Source: Bolinopsis microptera
Taxonomy: Eukaryota > Ctenophora > Tentaculata > Lobata > Bolinopsidae
Assembly (NCBI RefSeq): GCF_026151205.1
Contig: NC_087078.1
Coordinates: 16,323,118-16,387,117, forward strand
Length of the DNA stretch: 64,000 nt
Direction: 5' to 3'
The notes beneath the pieces were generated by a model. That model searched no databases and had not been told where the DNA came from. It saw only the letters and a program-made list of their open reading frames with translations. Of the stretch, positions 47,050 through 59,900 are shown piece after piece (position 1 is the stretch's first letter; every line of letters begins with the position of its first letter). Position numbers and translations under genes: made by a program.

Positions 47050-47122
47050 GGCCTGTCATTCCGCCTAATCTGTGATCTCTTATATTCGTTTACGAACATT
47101 ATAGCCTGGGGTCTCCAGGTAA
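47050..47122. mobile_element. Single end of the 12,922-13,225 MITE family
   Basis: CTGTCATTCCGCCTAATCTG and, further on, AGCCTGGGGTCTCCAGGTAA match one arm of the element at 12,922-13,225. The opposite arm was not found nearby, so this is a fragment. Confidence 0.55.
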
Positions 47123-47847
47123 CGTTTACTATTAGTTAGCACATGGTACTACTACTAGAGTTGGCACATGACTTTGAGAAAATTTACGGCTGAACTAACG
47201 TTTTACTTTTAATTTACCTTAAATCTATAATTATCTGCGTTCGATCTGTCATCTGGCTCTCTCTACAATTACAATACGGGTAATGGGTACGGTATATAAT
47301 CATAATAGGACACGAGGAGGGCCGAGGGCGAAGGTTGACGGATGTTAATGTTATATTCGATCACACGTTTGCTAATACTACGTTGGCTCATATTTCATAA
47401 CTCATCAGACTTGGAGACGATTAACGGTCGCACTTATCAATAAACTTATATTATGTTTAATTAACCTAATTAATAATTATTTGCGTTTGATCTGGCTCTC
47501 TTTACAATTATGGGTAATACCAATGGCCAATGGGTATAAGTATAACTATAGGACCGGACATTTTACGCCATTTTTATTTAGGCCAATGTCATAAAACGGA
47601 GACTTTTTCTATGGAGAAAATGGAAAAACCTTATATTGGGGTAATTCTCCATTTTATGCCATCGAAATTAGACTACCAAGCAAATTTAACAGTTTACGGT
47701 TTCTTGGGCGACAGCATAAGGGGTCGTTCGCATATTACGTAATCAGCCGAGGGGGGGGGGGGTTTCAAATGCTTACGGTTGATTACGGGAGGGGGTTTTG
47801 GTCGTTGATTACGTAATCAAAATTTTAATTTTTTACCGATTTTAGTT

Positions 47848-48190
47848 GTCGGCTGTCGCCATCCAGCGCTAGTTGTCGCTATCCAGCGCTAGTTGTCGCT
47901 GGCTATGCGACACTGTCGCACCCGATAGTTTGTGATGGCCAGCGCAACTTGACCATTGTTAATGATTTGGCCCGGCGCGCGCTACTTCGTAGCTCGTGCC
48001 GTCGGGCCAACATTTCGAGAAGAAAGCGGCGCGCACTACTTCGAAGAAATTTAGACGAGTAACATCCGTCAACAGCGCAACTGGCCATCGCAGAAAACAG
48101 TTCGATAACTAGCGCTGGATAGCGACAACTAGCGCTGGATAGCGACATGACTAGCGCTGCATGGCCAGCGCAAAATATAAAAATCAAATA
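47848..48190. mobile_element. GC-rich palindromic element (TCGCTATCCAGCGCTAG family), left copy
   Basis: The ends consist of repeated TTGTCGCTATCCAGCGCTAG and, at the other side, its inverse CTAGCGCTGGATAGCGACAA. Inner landmarks are GCGACACTGTCGC and GGCCATCGCAGAAAACAGTT. An inverted copy lies at 51,152-51,560. Confidence 0.65.
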
Positions 48191-48420
48191 TTTGCAATAT
48201 TAGTATTACTCGTCCGCCAGCGCAATATAGTTGCGATATTACTCGTCAGCTAGTATATAGTGCTGGCCAGCGCTAGTCAGCGCTGCCGCTAGCCAGCCAG
48301 GGGTGTAGGAAGCGGGGGGGCAGGGGGCCATCGCCCCCCGGGCCCCGTGAAATTCGGGCAATTTAAGCCAAAAAGGGCCCTTTTTAATTTAGGCTTAATT
48401 GTTAATTTAGCGGGAGCTCG

Positions 48421-49096
48421 GCTTTCAGAAGTACGTATCGAGAATGACTCGGACAAAGTCAAAAATTTTCAAAGTTTTTCTGGAAACTACTTTTTTTCAT
48501 GTTTCATGCTACCCTGATCATTTTGAGCCGAACATTTTTTTTTTTCGGTTTTTGAAGTCCGCACCTACCTTTCGATATACGATTTTGGACTCGAGGGTTT
48601 CCCTTTACTTTGTAATGCGATCTCGGAAGCTCAGGCCTCCTCTCTTCGCAATGCCAATACACAATACGAGCTCGGAAGCCGGGTTGTAGGTTTACAACTT
48701 GATTGACGATGTCAATCCGTCGAGATCGTTGCTCTGCGAAGCAGAGCAACGATCGTCGATCGTAATTTAATACTAGCATTTAATTACATTTTACATACTA
48801 ATTATAGTAAATTGGATGTCATTTATCTAATTTAAAACGATGCAACAGTGATATGTCAAGTAAATCGGCGCGCGGCGCAGCAAATCGTCCATATTGAATT
48901 TACAACCAAAATTTGGTAGTAGAAAAAATAATTATTCCCTCCCTTCGATGCGAAGCAAGAATGCTAGTTTGCGCGGCGCGTCGAAGCGGCGAAGTCCTCC
49001 AAGTTTACAACCTACCAGGACGCGCGCCGAGTTGGACTCGTCGACGGTCCACCGTCCAATATATGGAGCAGATATTTTACGAGTATCACCCGTTAA
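48421..49096. repeat. Mosaic of dispersed repeat fragments
   Basis: GCTTTCAGAAGTACGTATCG (48421) recurs directly at 51088. 49003-49096 is the inverted copy of the unit at 12513-12611 and 12673-12771. A hairpin of GTTGCTCTGC and GCAGAGCAAC lies near 48,730. No gene is supported. Confidence 0.65.
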
Positions 49097-51087
49097 AAGC
49101 CGGGAAGCGGGTGTTATTAACCACGGTACCAAATTAGACAGGTATTAGTTGCTAGCACCGGGTAATAATCACCTCTCCCATGTCCATGATATGTAGTACT
49201 TTATTTCCTCCAAGAAATTATTTATTTAGAGCTCCTTTTGACTTGGCTAGAACTATACATGGGAGGCCCCGGTTATATCAAGAGAGTCCGTCTCGGAAGG
49301 TTCTGAACCCACGATTGAGCGTCTTAAAACTTTTGTTTTAGGGAAATTATAATTTTGCTAGAATTCAGAGTTTCATGTTACTTCTTATTTAATTTAGTGC
49401 GGTTAGTGATTATAATTCAGACTTTCAATTTTGGTGGGTTAACACAAATTGAAACGACAATATAGAACAAAATATAGAACGACTAATGGTAGTATAATTA
49501 ATGAGAGAAAAACCTTCTTAAATTGAAAAATGGTTATATAACAATGGAAGTAACCTTTTGATACTATACTAATTAATTGAAACGGTAGAAATTCTTCTCA
49601 TAACCTATTTAAAGGAACTCTAAGTATATGTTGGTGCAATCACCTTTTGATATGTCTCTCTCTAAGAAATAGTGTAGGAGGGCTGGAATATCACGCGTCT
49701 TTGACTGAGTCTCACCGTCAACAGTTTGACTGTCACGAATGGTCTGAAAGCAATATCTTTTAACTATGGCAATAGAAACAATTTATTACGTAACCAACAG
49801 GAAATCTACTTTAAACCTGCACACGTCTTACTCGATAAACAATAATATAATACTTAATAAATTTACTATTTAAGACAACTACTTATTTTATGCGGACGTT
49901 ATAACTGAACTAATTACCTCGGTTGACGACGGAGAATCAATTAATCTAGCAGGTATCGGCAAAGGCAGCACGTTCTGAGTAGGAAGATTCGGGTCTATTG
50001 ACCTGGGAACGGAAACGGAAGTTTGTACAAAGTATATAATTTTGAGAGCACGAAACTACAATTACCAACTATATTCTTAAACCTACTTCATATGTAAAAA
50101 CTAATGGAAAAGGATTTTACCTCAAGAACAACTTCAATCCGTATAATGGTCCTTCAAGTGAGAGGGAGATCGGGAATCTTATCGTCGTTAGCTTACTTCT
50201 ACCCGGAAACTTAGTCACGGTTCTTTAGATTATGGAATGGAAGACTTGCCCGGTAAACTACACGATGTGTCGGTTCAGAGCAACCTGAATAGAATTAACC
50301 TTCAGTGTGTCGTATAGAATTTAAGTGGATATTGGAAACGGGAATAGACACTATAAACAATATAGATATAAAAATCACGTCAAACTATTTTATACGAAAC
50401 AAAATACTAATATGAAAGGCTCACATTAAATCAAGGCAAGGAACTTACTGGAATACTTATGACTGGAAAGATTAAAGCATCCGGATGGAACCGGCATACT
50501 GGACTCTGTTATAAGCACTGCTATGAAACAAACTTATAAGACTGCACTGACCCGAGAAAGACATCGGATCTCCGATCTCTCTCCCTCTTAACTCCCTCCG
50601 ACTTTCCCAGAGTCTATCAGTCTGGTTCATCAAAATCAGTAATTGTTCATCAAGATCGTTATTGCTCATCACGGTTTAAACTCTGCTATGCTCTGCTAAT
50701 CATCCATTCTCACAATTCATAGATCTTCGTCTGAAACTGCGATAGGCTAGTCTGCTATCAGGTGATCTTCTGTGGTGTTCTGATTGTACACCTCCATGGA
50801 ATGTCATCAACCGTGTCGAATTGTCTATTAGTTAAACACAAAACGCTTCATTTTGTTAATCAAACGTAATCTCTTCTCTAATTTAAATACACATCTTATT
50901 TCAATGATCTTCTAAACTTAACGATACCTATCTTAAACATAAAATTATTCAAGCTCAAAATGACTGGAATTGTTCATTACTATCTTCAATGGAAATGTGT
51001 TAACTATAAATCTAAATCATTTAACTATCTTTTAAAAGGAATATCGGAATTAGAGAGAATTTCGAGGTTCCTTACAGCGGGATCTCT
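49097..51087. other. Two kilobases without a recognised gene
   Basis: No exon, conserved ORF or terminal repeat is recognised. The open frames are short and featureless. It lies between two inverted copies of the GC-rich palindromic family and may be part of a composite element. Confidence 0.4.
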
Positions 51088-51151
51088 GCTTTCAGAGGTA
51101 CGTATCGAGAATGACTCGGACCGAAAATTTTCTAATATTTGATTTTTATAT

Positions 51152-51560
51152 TTTGCGCCGGCCAACGCTGGCCAGCGCTAGTTGTCGCTATCCAGCGCTA
51201 GTTGTCGCTATCCAGCGCTAGAATTGTCGCTATCCAGCGCTAGTTGTCGCTATCCAGCGCTAGTTATCGAACTGTTTTCTGCGATGGCCAGTTACGTTGT
51301 ATCACGTGGTGACCCCTACGGTCGTTTCACTATAGTACTAGTAGCGTCTTCGACGCTACAGGGGGAGCCGCGCACTTCGTGCGCGGCGGGTCATACAACG
51401 TATGACAACAGTTACGCTGGCCATCACAAACTATTGTGTGCGACAGTGTCGCATAGCCAGCGACAACTAGCGCTGGATAGCGACAATTAGCGCTGGATGG
51501 CGACAACTAGCGCTGGATAGCGACAATCATCGAACATTGATATTTTTGATTTTGCGCTGG
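51152..51560. mobile_element. GC-rich palindromic element, right (inverted) copy
   Basis: It carries the left copy's landmarks in reverse order and orientation: AACTGTTTTCTGCGATGGCC, GGCCATCACAAACTATTG, GCGACAGTGTCGC, and the CTAGCGCTGGATAGCGACAA repeats. The middle differs and contains a GCGCACTTCGTGCGC hairpin. Confidence 0.65.
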
Positions 51561-51832
51561 ATAGCGACAACTAGCGCTGCAGATGGCGATAACTAGCGCT
51601 ATCCCATATCCAGCGCTAGTTGTCGCCATCCAGCGCTAGTTCAAGTTGTCGCGTTTTGACTATCGCAAAAGAACCGATTTTCGAAATACCAATTGGACAA
51701 TTTTCGTTAATTATGTAATCAAAATTTTCGTTTTTAACCAATTTCCGTTTAGTATTAACCAATTACTAATACTAAACGAAAATTGTGTCTAATCTTGATT
51801 ACGTAATATAGGAGGGGGTTGGGTCTTGATTA

Positions 51833-51833
<1 letters not shown>

Positions 51834-51875
<42 letters not shown>

Positions 51876-51960
51876 CAAACCTTGATTACGTAATATAGGG
51901 GGAGGGGGGGTTCGGTCTTGATCATTACGGTTGATTACGGAGGGGGGGGGGGGGGGGGGG
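51834..51960. repeat. Poly-G tracts of 41 and 19 bases
   Basis: G41 at 51834-51874 and G19 at 51942-51960, interspersed with TTGATTACGTAATATAGG. They are homopolymer expansions within the G-rich arms of the TACGTAATC element family. Exact lengths may be affected by sequencing. Confidence 0.85.
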
Positions 51961-53976
51961 TAAAACTTCGAAGAAATTTAGACTAGTAGTACTAGTAGTA
52001 TCATCCGTTAATTCTGCGACTACGCTGTACGCATACGTATCACATTGATATGGTCAGAGCAAAAAAATGAGTCAGATTTTCAGGTTGTTACAATTTTTGG
52101 TTAGATTCGATGTTCAATCATGATTGTGATAACATTGATGGTAGCAAAGGAAACAAAACATTTTGTTAACAATAACATTGGATAAAATTACTACAAATTT
52201 CCAATTCAAATTTTAACAAATATAACACCAGGCCAAGAAAGTTGACTTGAAGTTTATCATGATACCGACTTCTCTTATAGCCAACATAGCTCTTCTAGAA
52301 TGCTCGATAACAATAGAGATCGTAAAAATTTTAGAGGTCATACTCCTAAATTTCCTGCCTCAAACTTACATCAAATTCCCAATATTTTAAAGATAGAAAG
52401 CTAAGTCAGTACCATGAACTCCTTGGATGGATCATGATCTTCAGTAAAAAAATAGTGACCAGAGCCCGACATTTTATCTGAAAACTGTGTATCCTCGAGC
52501 CGGTCTGAAAATCAACACATTCGCGGGCGGGGGCCCCGTAAAATTGTTCCACCCTTAAACATACGCAAAGCTTTACACAAGTAAACTGTAGGTATTTAAA
52601 AACGATTTAGCAACACATGGAACGAAGCTAGAGTAGTTTTAATATATTATATGCGATATATTCGGAATAGGGGAAATGAATAAAAAGTTACAAATACACC
52701 TAGAATATTTATTAACAATTACACGGTATACTTAATACTACTTTAAAGAGTTTATATCTTATCTCTTATCTCTCATAATTACAACTGTAAACTGTTCTTC
52801 AGGTGAAGCCTTGCATTGATGAATCACGTTACAGGTAAGATTTTTGAAACTATAGGACTTAATTGCTGAAATTATTAACTGATTCTTATGTTGCTACGTA
52901 GTAACGATATACTTATATGTAAATTTATAAAATGTGTTATAGCAGGTATCATATTCAGAATAATAAATTTTCAGCATTTTGCTTAGCACCCCGTTAATTT
53001 GACATACTGAAAAATCCGCATCGGTTTGGGCAAGTTAGTTCCGAAATATTTCATCTGGCGATTTAAAATGCAATTTAATACAATGAAAAGGACGCCTATT
53101 ATAGCACATTTCCATTGGATCGAGACGTCCATATGGTTATGTTATAATATGGCCATATATAACCACAGAACAATAATTAATTGCAGAAATTGTACGTCAA
53201 GCGCATAAACAGGGGGGCTAAGCTTGTTTTGATCAATGATTGAAATAATATATTCATTTGAAAGTCTCATTAAGTTTTACTTTTATACTGATCGTATATA
53301 TACTTCGCAAGAAAAATATATAAACCCTGAATAAATTAACTTGCATCTTGTTGCATGGATTATTAATATAGAATAATTGATTTCAAATGTATCCTCATCC
53401 CATCATAATCTCTTTAAAAAGTGAACGCTGAAAGCATACTCGACCTTTAAAACAGGAAAATGAAAAACAGGCGTATCAGCACAACTTTTCCTCATTCACC
53501 AGCCGCTCCGAGAGAAAAACAGTGTTGTGAAATGGTTAGTTTAAGTTTTGAGAATTCTATTCAGTTTAAAATTATTCTTAACATAGCGTGTGCAAATCAT
53601 CGAGAAAACAGGAAAATGGACAGAAAAGTTTGTCCTCTAAAAACCACAGAATACAACTTATAAAAATCTAATTCTTCTGTTCTTGCTTGAACTTTAAATC
53701 TAATCAATTAAACACGTTAATAATTGATAATTAAATCTTATCCGATGGTCGCAGCGCTTTAGGCTACATTATAACCCAGATCAAGATCAGATATAATTAA
53801 TATATTATGTATTGATATATTCATCTGTACAAATTCTCAAGTTTTCTTCCTAATTGGTTAGGAACTGAAGCAGTAAATAGTAGATCGACAATCGAGGAAA
53901 ATTTGCGTTGTCGCGACAAGGTTATGATTGGGTCGTTGACATGACAACGCGCGATCTGTTTCAATAACACCCGTCA
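51961..53976. other. AT-rich spacer, no gene recognised
   Basis: No exon or repeat family is recognised. It contains the 3' flank of the BET gene at its right edge. Confidence 0.45.
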
Positions 53977-56900
53977 TCACAGTTCGTCGTCCGAGGAGTC
54001 GCTGTCTGTTTCTGAGCTCGAACTGGAACTTAACCGGGACATGTTCTGGACAGCTGGAATTTGGAGTATTTTAATAATTTAACCAAGGTCTTCGAAACTG
54101 AATTACTAACTTTGAAAATGACTAATTAACTCGCAAATTGATTGCATAAATTGTCAAAAAAGTGCCAATTTTTTCATCCTGATTGACTACGAGAGAGATC
54201 CCTAGTCTACTAATCAACAATAACTCACATTTTTGTCGCTTCCCACATTTGGAGCTGGTACTGGTGTCCTTCAATCTCTGTTCCAGCTCTTCCCTTCTCT
54301 TCAGCTTCTCTTCTGGCCGCAATCCCACTGTCTTCTTCAAAGCTGCGGATGGGTCAGGTGACGTCACTTTAAATTTGTTTATTTTAACTAAAATACATAT
54401 TTCAGAACCCCAACTCAATTGGGGCCCCACTGCCGATGAATATCGACTGAATACCGTCCTAGTTCAGGTGAACAAAGTGGCCACTGTAAAGTGTGATATG
54501 GTCCCTGCTGTGGAGTGAGCCTAAAAGCTCTCTCCTGGAATCCCGCGTAGATATGGAGGCTCTCTTATCAGTGCCTACACTAATTGTAGCTCACTTTGTG
54601 CGAAAGATAAAGACCCGAACTATGAGTTTTTCACAATGGGATAGAGCGCTTTAAACGAGACAGGGTCAGTGCGAGGAGGATGAGAGACCGGGTCAGTGGG
54701 ATATTATGTCACATTTGTGGTACAAAACCATCAATTAAACCACTTATCACCGGCCGATTTAAAAAAACTTAACCTGTTAGGCTTCGTCAGAGTTGTGCCA
54801 GAAATGTACCGAAAAAAATCAGTCCCGTAACTGTTACCTTATCTTTGGAGAAATCCAGTTTCAAGAGTACTCTGCCCGGTAGGGACTAGGGAGGCGTTGT
54901 ACAAATAGAACCGCCGTTTTATTTAGATAGACATATATCATATATATTATATAGAGCTCATTTGCATTGGTATAACTTATGTTACAAGCCCCACCAACAA
55001 TGCGGTTAAAACGGACCTAATTTTATGGCTCTAGCCCACTTTAAAGTTCAATGGCATTGTCAACAACAAAGATACACACTCATCCTACTCAGAATATGGA
55101 AAGTTAAGTCATTAGTGGGTAGCACCTTATGAGCAGCCAATAGATACCCTCACATCCTCACACGTGACACACCACGTGATATAAGGTCAGCAAAGAGTGA
55201 GCATGCTCTCCTTGTAGCCACAGTACAAGCTTCAACAGTTTATTTTTGTTTGTGAAACTACTAAAACTTGCTAAAGTATCGCGATAAATAAACCACTGCA
55301 TTATCTCTTGAAAACCAGCTGGGATAAAGAGAAGATGATTATCTTCTTCACCTTCCTTTGGGCGGCTACGATTGCTACTGATGCTGACGGTAAGTTATTA
55401 TAACCAGAGATAGTGATAAGGTGCCGGTCCAGTAGGGAGCTTCTAACTAGCTTCTAACTAATAGGACATTATTATAATCTATACAACTACAATATTATTA
55501 GGTATGAGGGCTCCTGGAAACACATAATTTATATGAGAGGTTTCTCTCTGATCATTGCTGTTCCATAGTTCATATTAATCGTAGTTGGAACTGTAGCATT
55601 CAACAAATAAAATTACAGGTTGGGTACCAATAGGAGACGAGGACATAGAATACGATTTAGAGAAGTACCCTCTTCAACTCAAGATCACCGAAACTAGCAA
55701 ACAATTAAATTTGTATTTCTTTGACAAAGATTATGAAGAAGCGGGACAAATCCGACTTATGTTTAAGCCTCTGAAATATAAAGTACAAGACGCGTGTATA
55801 AGAGGATTCATTGAGCTTCCGTCCAACTTCCCGAGCGAGACGACCAATGAATGGGTGATAACCAAAACTACAGAACCGCGTGTTACAATCCAATTTAATG
55901 ATATAAAAGTGGCTGACATCCCGATATCATATAATTGTGAGGAACAAGAGGTTTGGAATAGAGATGTGACAACGATACGATTCAACGCTTGGGGAGCAGC
56001 CGCTAACAGTAACTCATTCTTCTACATTCCAGCAACAGCAGGTGACTATATAGATTCAAAATAATTGTTCTATAACATATCTGGGTCAGATTTTAAAGGG
56101 GGACAGTTCAAACTTTCAAAACATATCAAGTTCTCGTGATAGCTTTTCGAGACATGAAATCTTCTTAATAAATTACAATTTCAGCGAAATGCGAGGATCT
56201 AAATGTGGGCCACGCTACAGTTTTGCAGAGTGAGGACTCACTCGCCACAGTCACATGCTCTAAACGTTACGCTCTGATTGGTGAGAAGGAGGTCACGTGC
56301 AAAGATGGGGAATGGTCAGCAGTGCCAGAGTGCAGAAAATGCGGTATGGAACATAGTCTTTTAAGAGTCAAGTTTATAATAGTTTGTATGACTATGTAAT
56401 TAACTACGATGATTGCAAGGCAGCAAAATCGAAAAGCAGTAGGGCTGCTTTTCGGTATTGTGCGCTTAAAATATTTGACCACGGCCCTGTGCAAAATGTT
56501 ATAGTTAATTACATTAGATATTTAGACCCAAAATTTCATTGAAAATATTTGAATGATTTAAGAGTATTCTAGTAATCCCGATTATTACCAAATTACTGGC
56601 AGTGAGAGGAAAGATTTCTCGATAACAGGTGACCGTTTAAACTTACCATTTTCGTAAATTAGTTTAAATTCGATATAACCAGCTACAATAAAAGGGACAT
56701 TTTTGGTTAACAACTTTTCCGCCTTTATCATAATATGTTTTATTGAAGTTCCAATAATATTCAACTTTACAGGTCACGATCCAGACACTGAAACAGAACA
56801 TCAACCACGTGATATGAGATCTACAATATCCCTGATCCAGCAATATCATGATTAGGAACTAATTCATTTATTCGAACATTTTTGCATGATGACCCAGTTT

Positions 56901-59900
56901 TGATTGTAATTTATTTCTGACAGATTATTGAGCATTTTACGCCTTTATTTGATTGATTTTACTTCGCCTCCCGAAATAATGAATCAAATCTAAAATCTTC
57001 GTTCATTTGAGATTGACTGGATACAACATTTAAGAGCAATAAATCGTAAGGCTTACGGGGAATCTTTTTCTGTTCTTTAAGGCAGTCATCGGTGTACTTC
57101 TGAAGTTCTCGGAGAGTGGATGGTTTGAGGGTATCGAAATCGATTTCAATTTCTTCTGGGTTCGTATCTTGACCCTGAAATTGAAGGACATTGAATTAAA
57201 AATAAAGATCAACCTCTTTCAGGATTTATTAGGATACTAAACAAAAGTGCTGGAACGATGTTTCATTTTCCTAAATTTTCACAAATTTTCACAAATTTCC
57301 AGTAAAATACCTGTAAGTTGGGTTCTCTGCTCTGAATGATAAGGACGACCTTGCCCAGCTTGTCTCCGGGCAGCTGGTTGATGTTCTGTGAGAGTTGTCT
57401 CTTCTCGTCGTATGTCATGGGTTTACAGTCCTCTTCTCGGAGTGTGGGGGTGGTAGACGTGGCTGTGGCCATCGTTATCCTCCTGTCACAAGACAGTGTT
57501 AAAACTTGGGGATTGATTCTAGGTTTAACCGGAGCTAACAAATTTGTCATAGTAGAGTATAGAACAAAGGCCAGATCAGAATATGTTAAAATTCATTGGA
57601 CAAAAGGTAAAACATTAAAATCACTTACTCAGAATGTTCTGCCTTTTTGGATTGACGTTTGTTAACTCTTGGAGCTTTAGGTGCCCGAGGTTTCTTGGGT
57701 TCTTTAGGAGGTTTAGGCTCCCTTGGTTTTCGGGGAGGCTTAGGTTTAGGAGATTTGATAGGTGGTGGAGGAAGTGCTGCAGGTTGAGGGGGAGGTGGAG
57801 GAGGCGGAGTAGGCGGTGGAAGAGGCTGAACTGGTCGGGGTGGAGGACTGGCAAGGACCGGACTGGTTACAGGGCTGGGTGGCACGCTGTGGGATGTTTT
57901 GGCCATCTTGGCCTTCTTTTGCTTTGCTTTCAGTTTCGTTAGCAGAGCTATCTGTTGTTCGAATATCTTTATCTGCAAAGTGGGCTCGGCTAAATATAAT
58001 CTTATCAAATAAAACGTATATCGTTATTCACAACGTTTCTTAAATATTTTTGAAAGCAATTTGTTAGAAGTTTTTCATTTACCTGTCCCTTCAAGTCATC
58101 GATAGCGTTGTCGTATGACAGGTCCAGTTCTGACTCGGATTCAGCCTCACTGGAGGTATCCACAACCTGATCAACTACAACAATCTTCTCTGGGGGAGGG
58201 GCAGAGGGAGGGGACTTCAACGTCATTTTAGCAGGAAGGGGCGTTGATCTGGCTATTGGTGGTGTGGGTTTGGAAGGAGTTTTGACGGATTCGGAGCTCT
58301 TCTTGGTCTGTCTTACTTGAGCTTGTTCCACGATTTTCTTGAAGCGTGACTCAAATGAGATCTGAAAACAAAATTGAACATCAATAACAGTTTCAAATTT
58401 CTCACTTAAATTCATTTCACCTATCTCAACAAGACACGCAGCTCAGGGCGATAAAATCATGTAACACAACAGTTCCTAACCTCTAGTTCCTTAGCCATGA
58501 GAACAACATCATGTCCAGGAGGGTTGTACCGATAACAGTTACTAAATATCAGTCTCATATCTCCCGCAAACTCCTTATCATCAGTGTACTCTCCCTTCTC
58601 CATCTTAGCCTGAGGTGATACCATGGTGTTACCACCTCGCTCTGTACGTTAAGTGTGATTATGCAACACGTGGATATATTTGTTAAGACACTAAGGGATG
58701 AGTTGCTGTGTGAATGTTATGATGTTGAACCGTTGAACGATGAAAAGAAAAACGCGCCAAAAGGAGTGGAAAAGCCGCATCTCCACCGTTTATAATTTAT
58801 ACATCATTATGTTCATTTTAATAACACATGATTAGTGCTGGAAACTGGCCATTATGGACCATAAGAGCTAGCATGAAGGTATTCAGAGGGCATCATTGCA
58901 ATGTACGGACTGTTACCAAGTCTAGAGTCTAGACGCGTTACTCATTGTTTTAATATATTATATCTGTCTTGGCAGTGACTACTGGATATGGTTAGAAGAG
59001 TAATAAATGAGGTAGGACAACAGAACGGAAACCGTGTGAGTTGTAATTAGTAAATAACAATATATTCTGTTAGGTTGTGTTCGTGAATTATATAGACAAT
59101 TAGGTGTTAGATGCATTGATGCAGACTGTTGTAAACCATGACGTGTAACTTGTTAGATTAATATGATGGCAAACTTTCAAGTAGAAAAAAAAGCTGAAAG
59201 TAACTGGAACGCATCTGTCTGTTTCAAAATATAAGCTGACAGGCTGGATAAAACAACCAACTGCAATAAGGAAAGTAATCATGACTTGTATGTTAAACAT
59301 TAAAAAGGCCCTTAATCACTCACCCTGATAGTACCGAGGTCCATGGGTTTCTTAATGATAGTGAGGTAGTCGTGTAGTCCCAGACTGGCATGGTCAACAG
59401 GTTGGTAGAAAGGCCAGGCACTTGACTTGTGTTTACGACCCATCAATTCCTTAAGTAACGTGTGACACTGCCGTAACTCGGTGCTTTGTTTTGGTTTCTC
59501 AAACTGTTGGAGGGGTTTGGATTACAAAATAATGATACAATTAGAGGGTTTAAACCAGGAACTTGTGTTTTTTAACATTTACGGATGAAGACTTGTGAGT
59601 TTAATAACGGACGTACACGTCTTGGCAGTTGGCACTTGCTCAAGAGCATGCAATAGCGAAACTATTTGTTCGAATTGTTTTAAAAGTTTGTTTTAAAAGT
59701 TTGTCATAACTAATTTGTTATAACTGTTATAGTATAGAGTGAATTTTAACTGAGAAGCACTTACTGATGATGGTGATACGACTTTTTTGGGATGTCTGTT
59801 ACGAACAGCTTTAGTTTTAGGAACGACGGGGGAAAGAGTAGTCGTGCTGACCTGAACAGATAATGTTTTAAATGGAAGGTTTGTTTTGAGAAATTACTAT

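Noticed and set aside
56959-57056. Ending the BET protein at the in-frame stop 56959
   Set aside because: A GTAAGC donor at 57056-57051 joins in phase to two downstream exons encoding the [15 protein letters not shown] and Ser/Asp-rich C-terminus expected of BRD2/3-type proteins. The readthrough is kept only as an alternative end.
57634-57942. Arg/Trp-rich plus-strand ORF of 102 residues
   Set aside because: Antisense of the Pro/Lys-rich linker exon of the BET gene.
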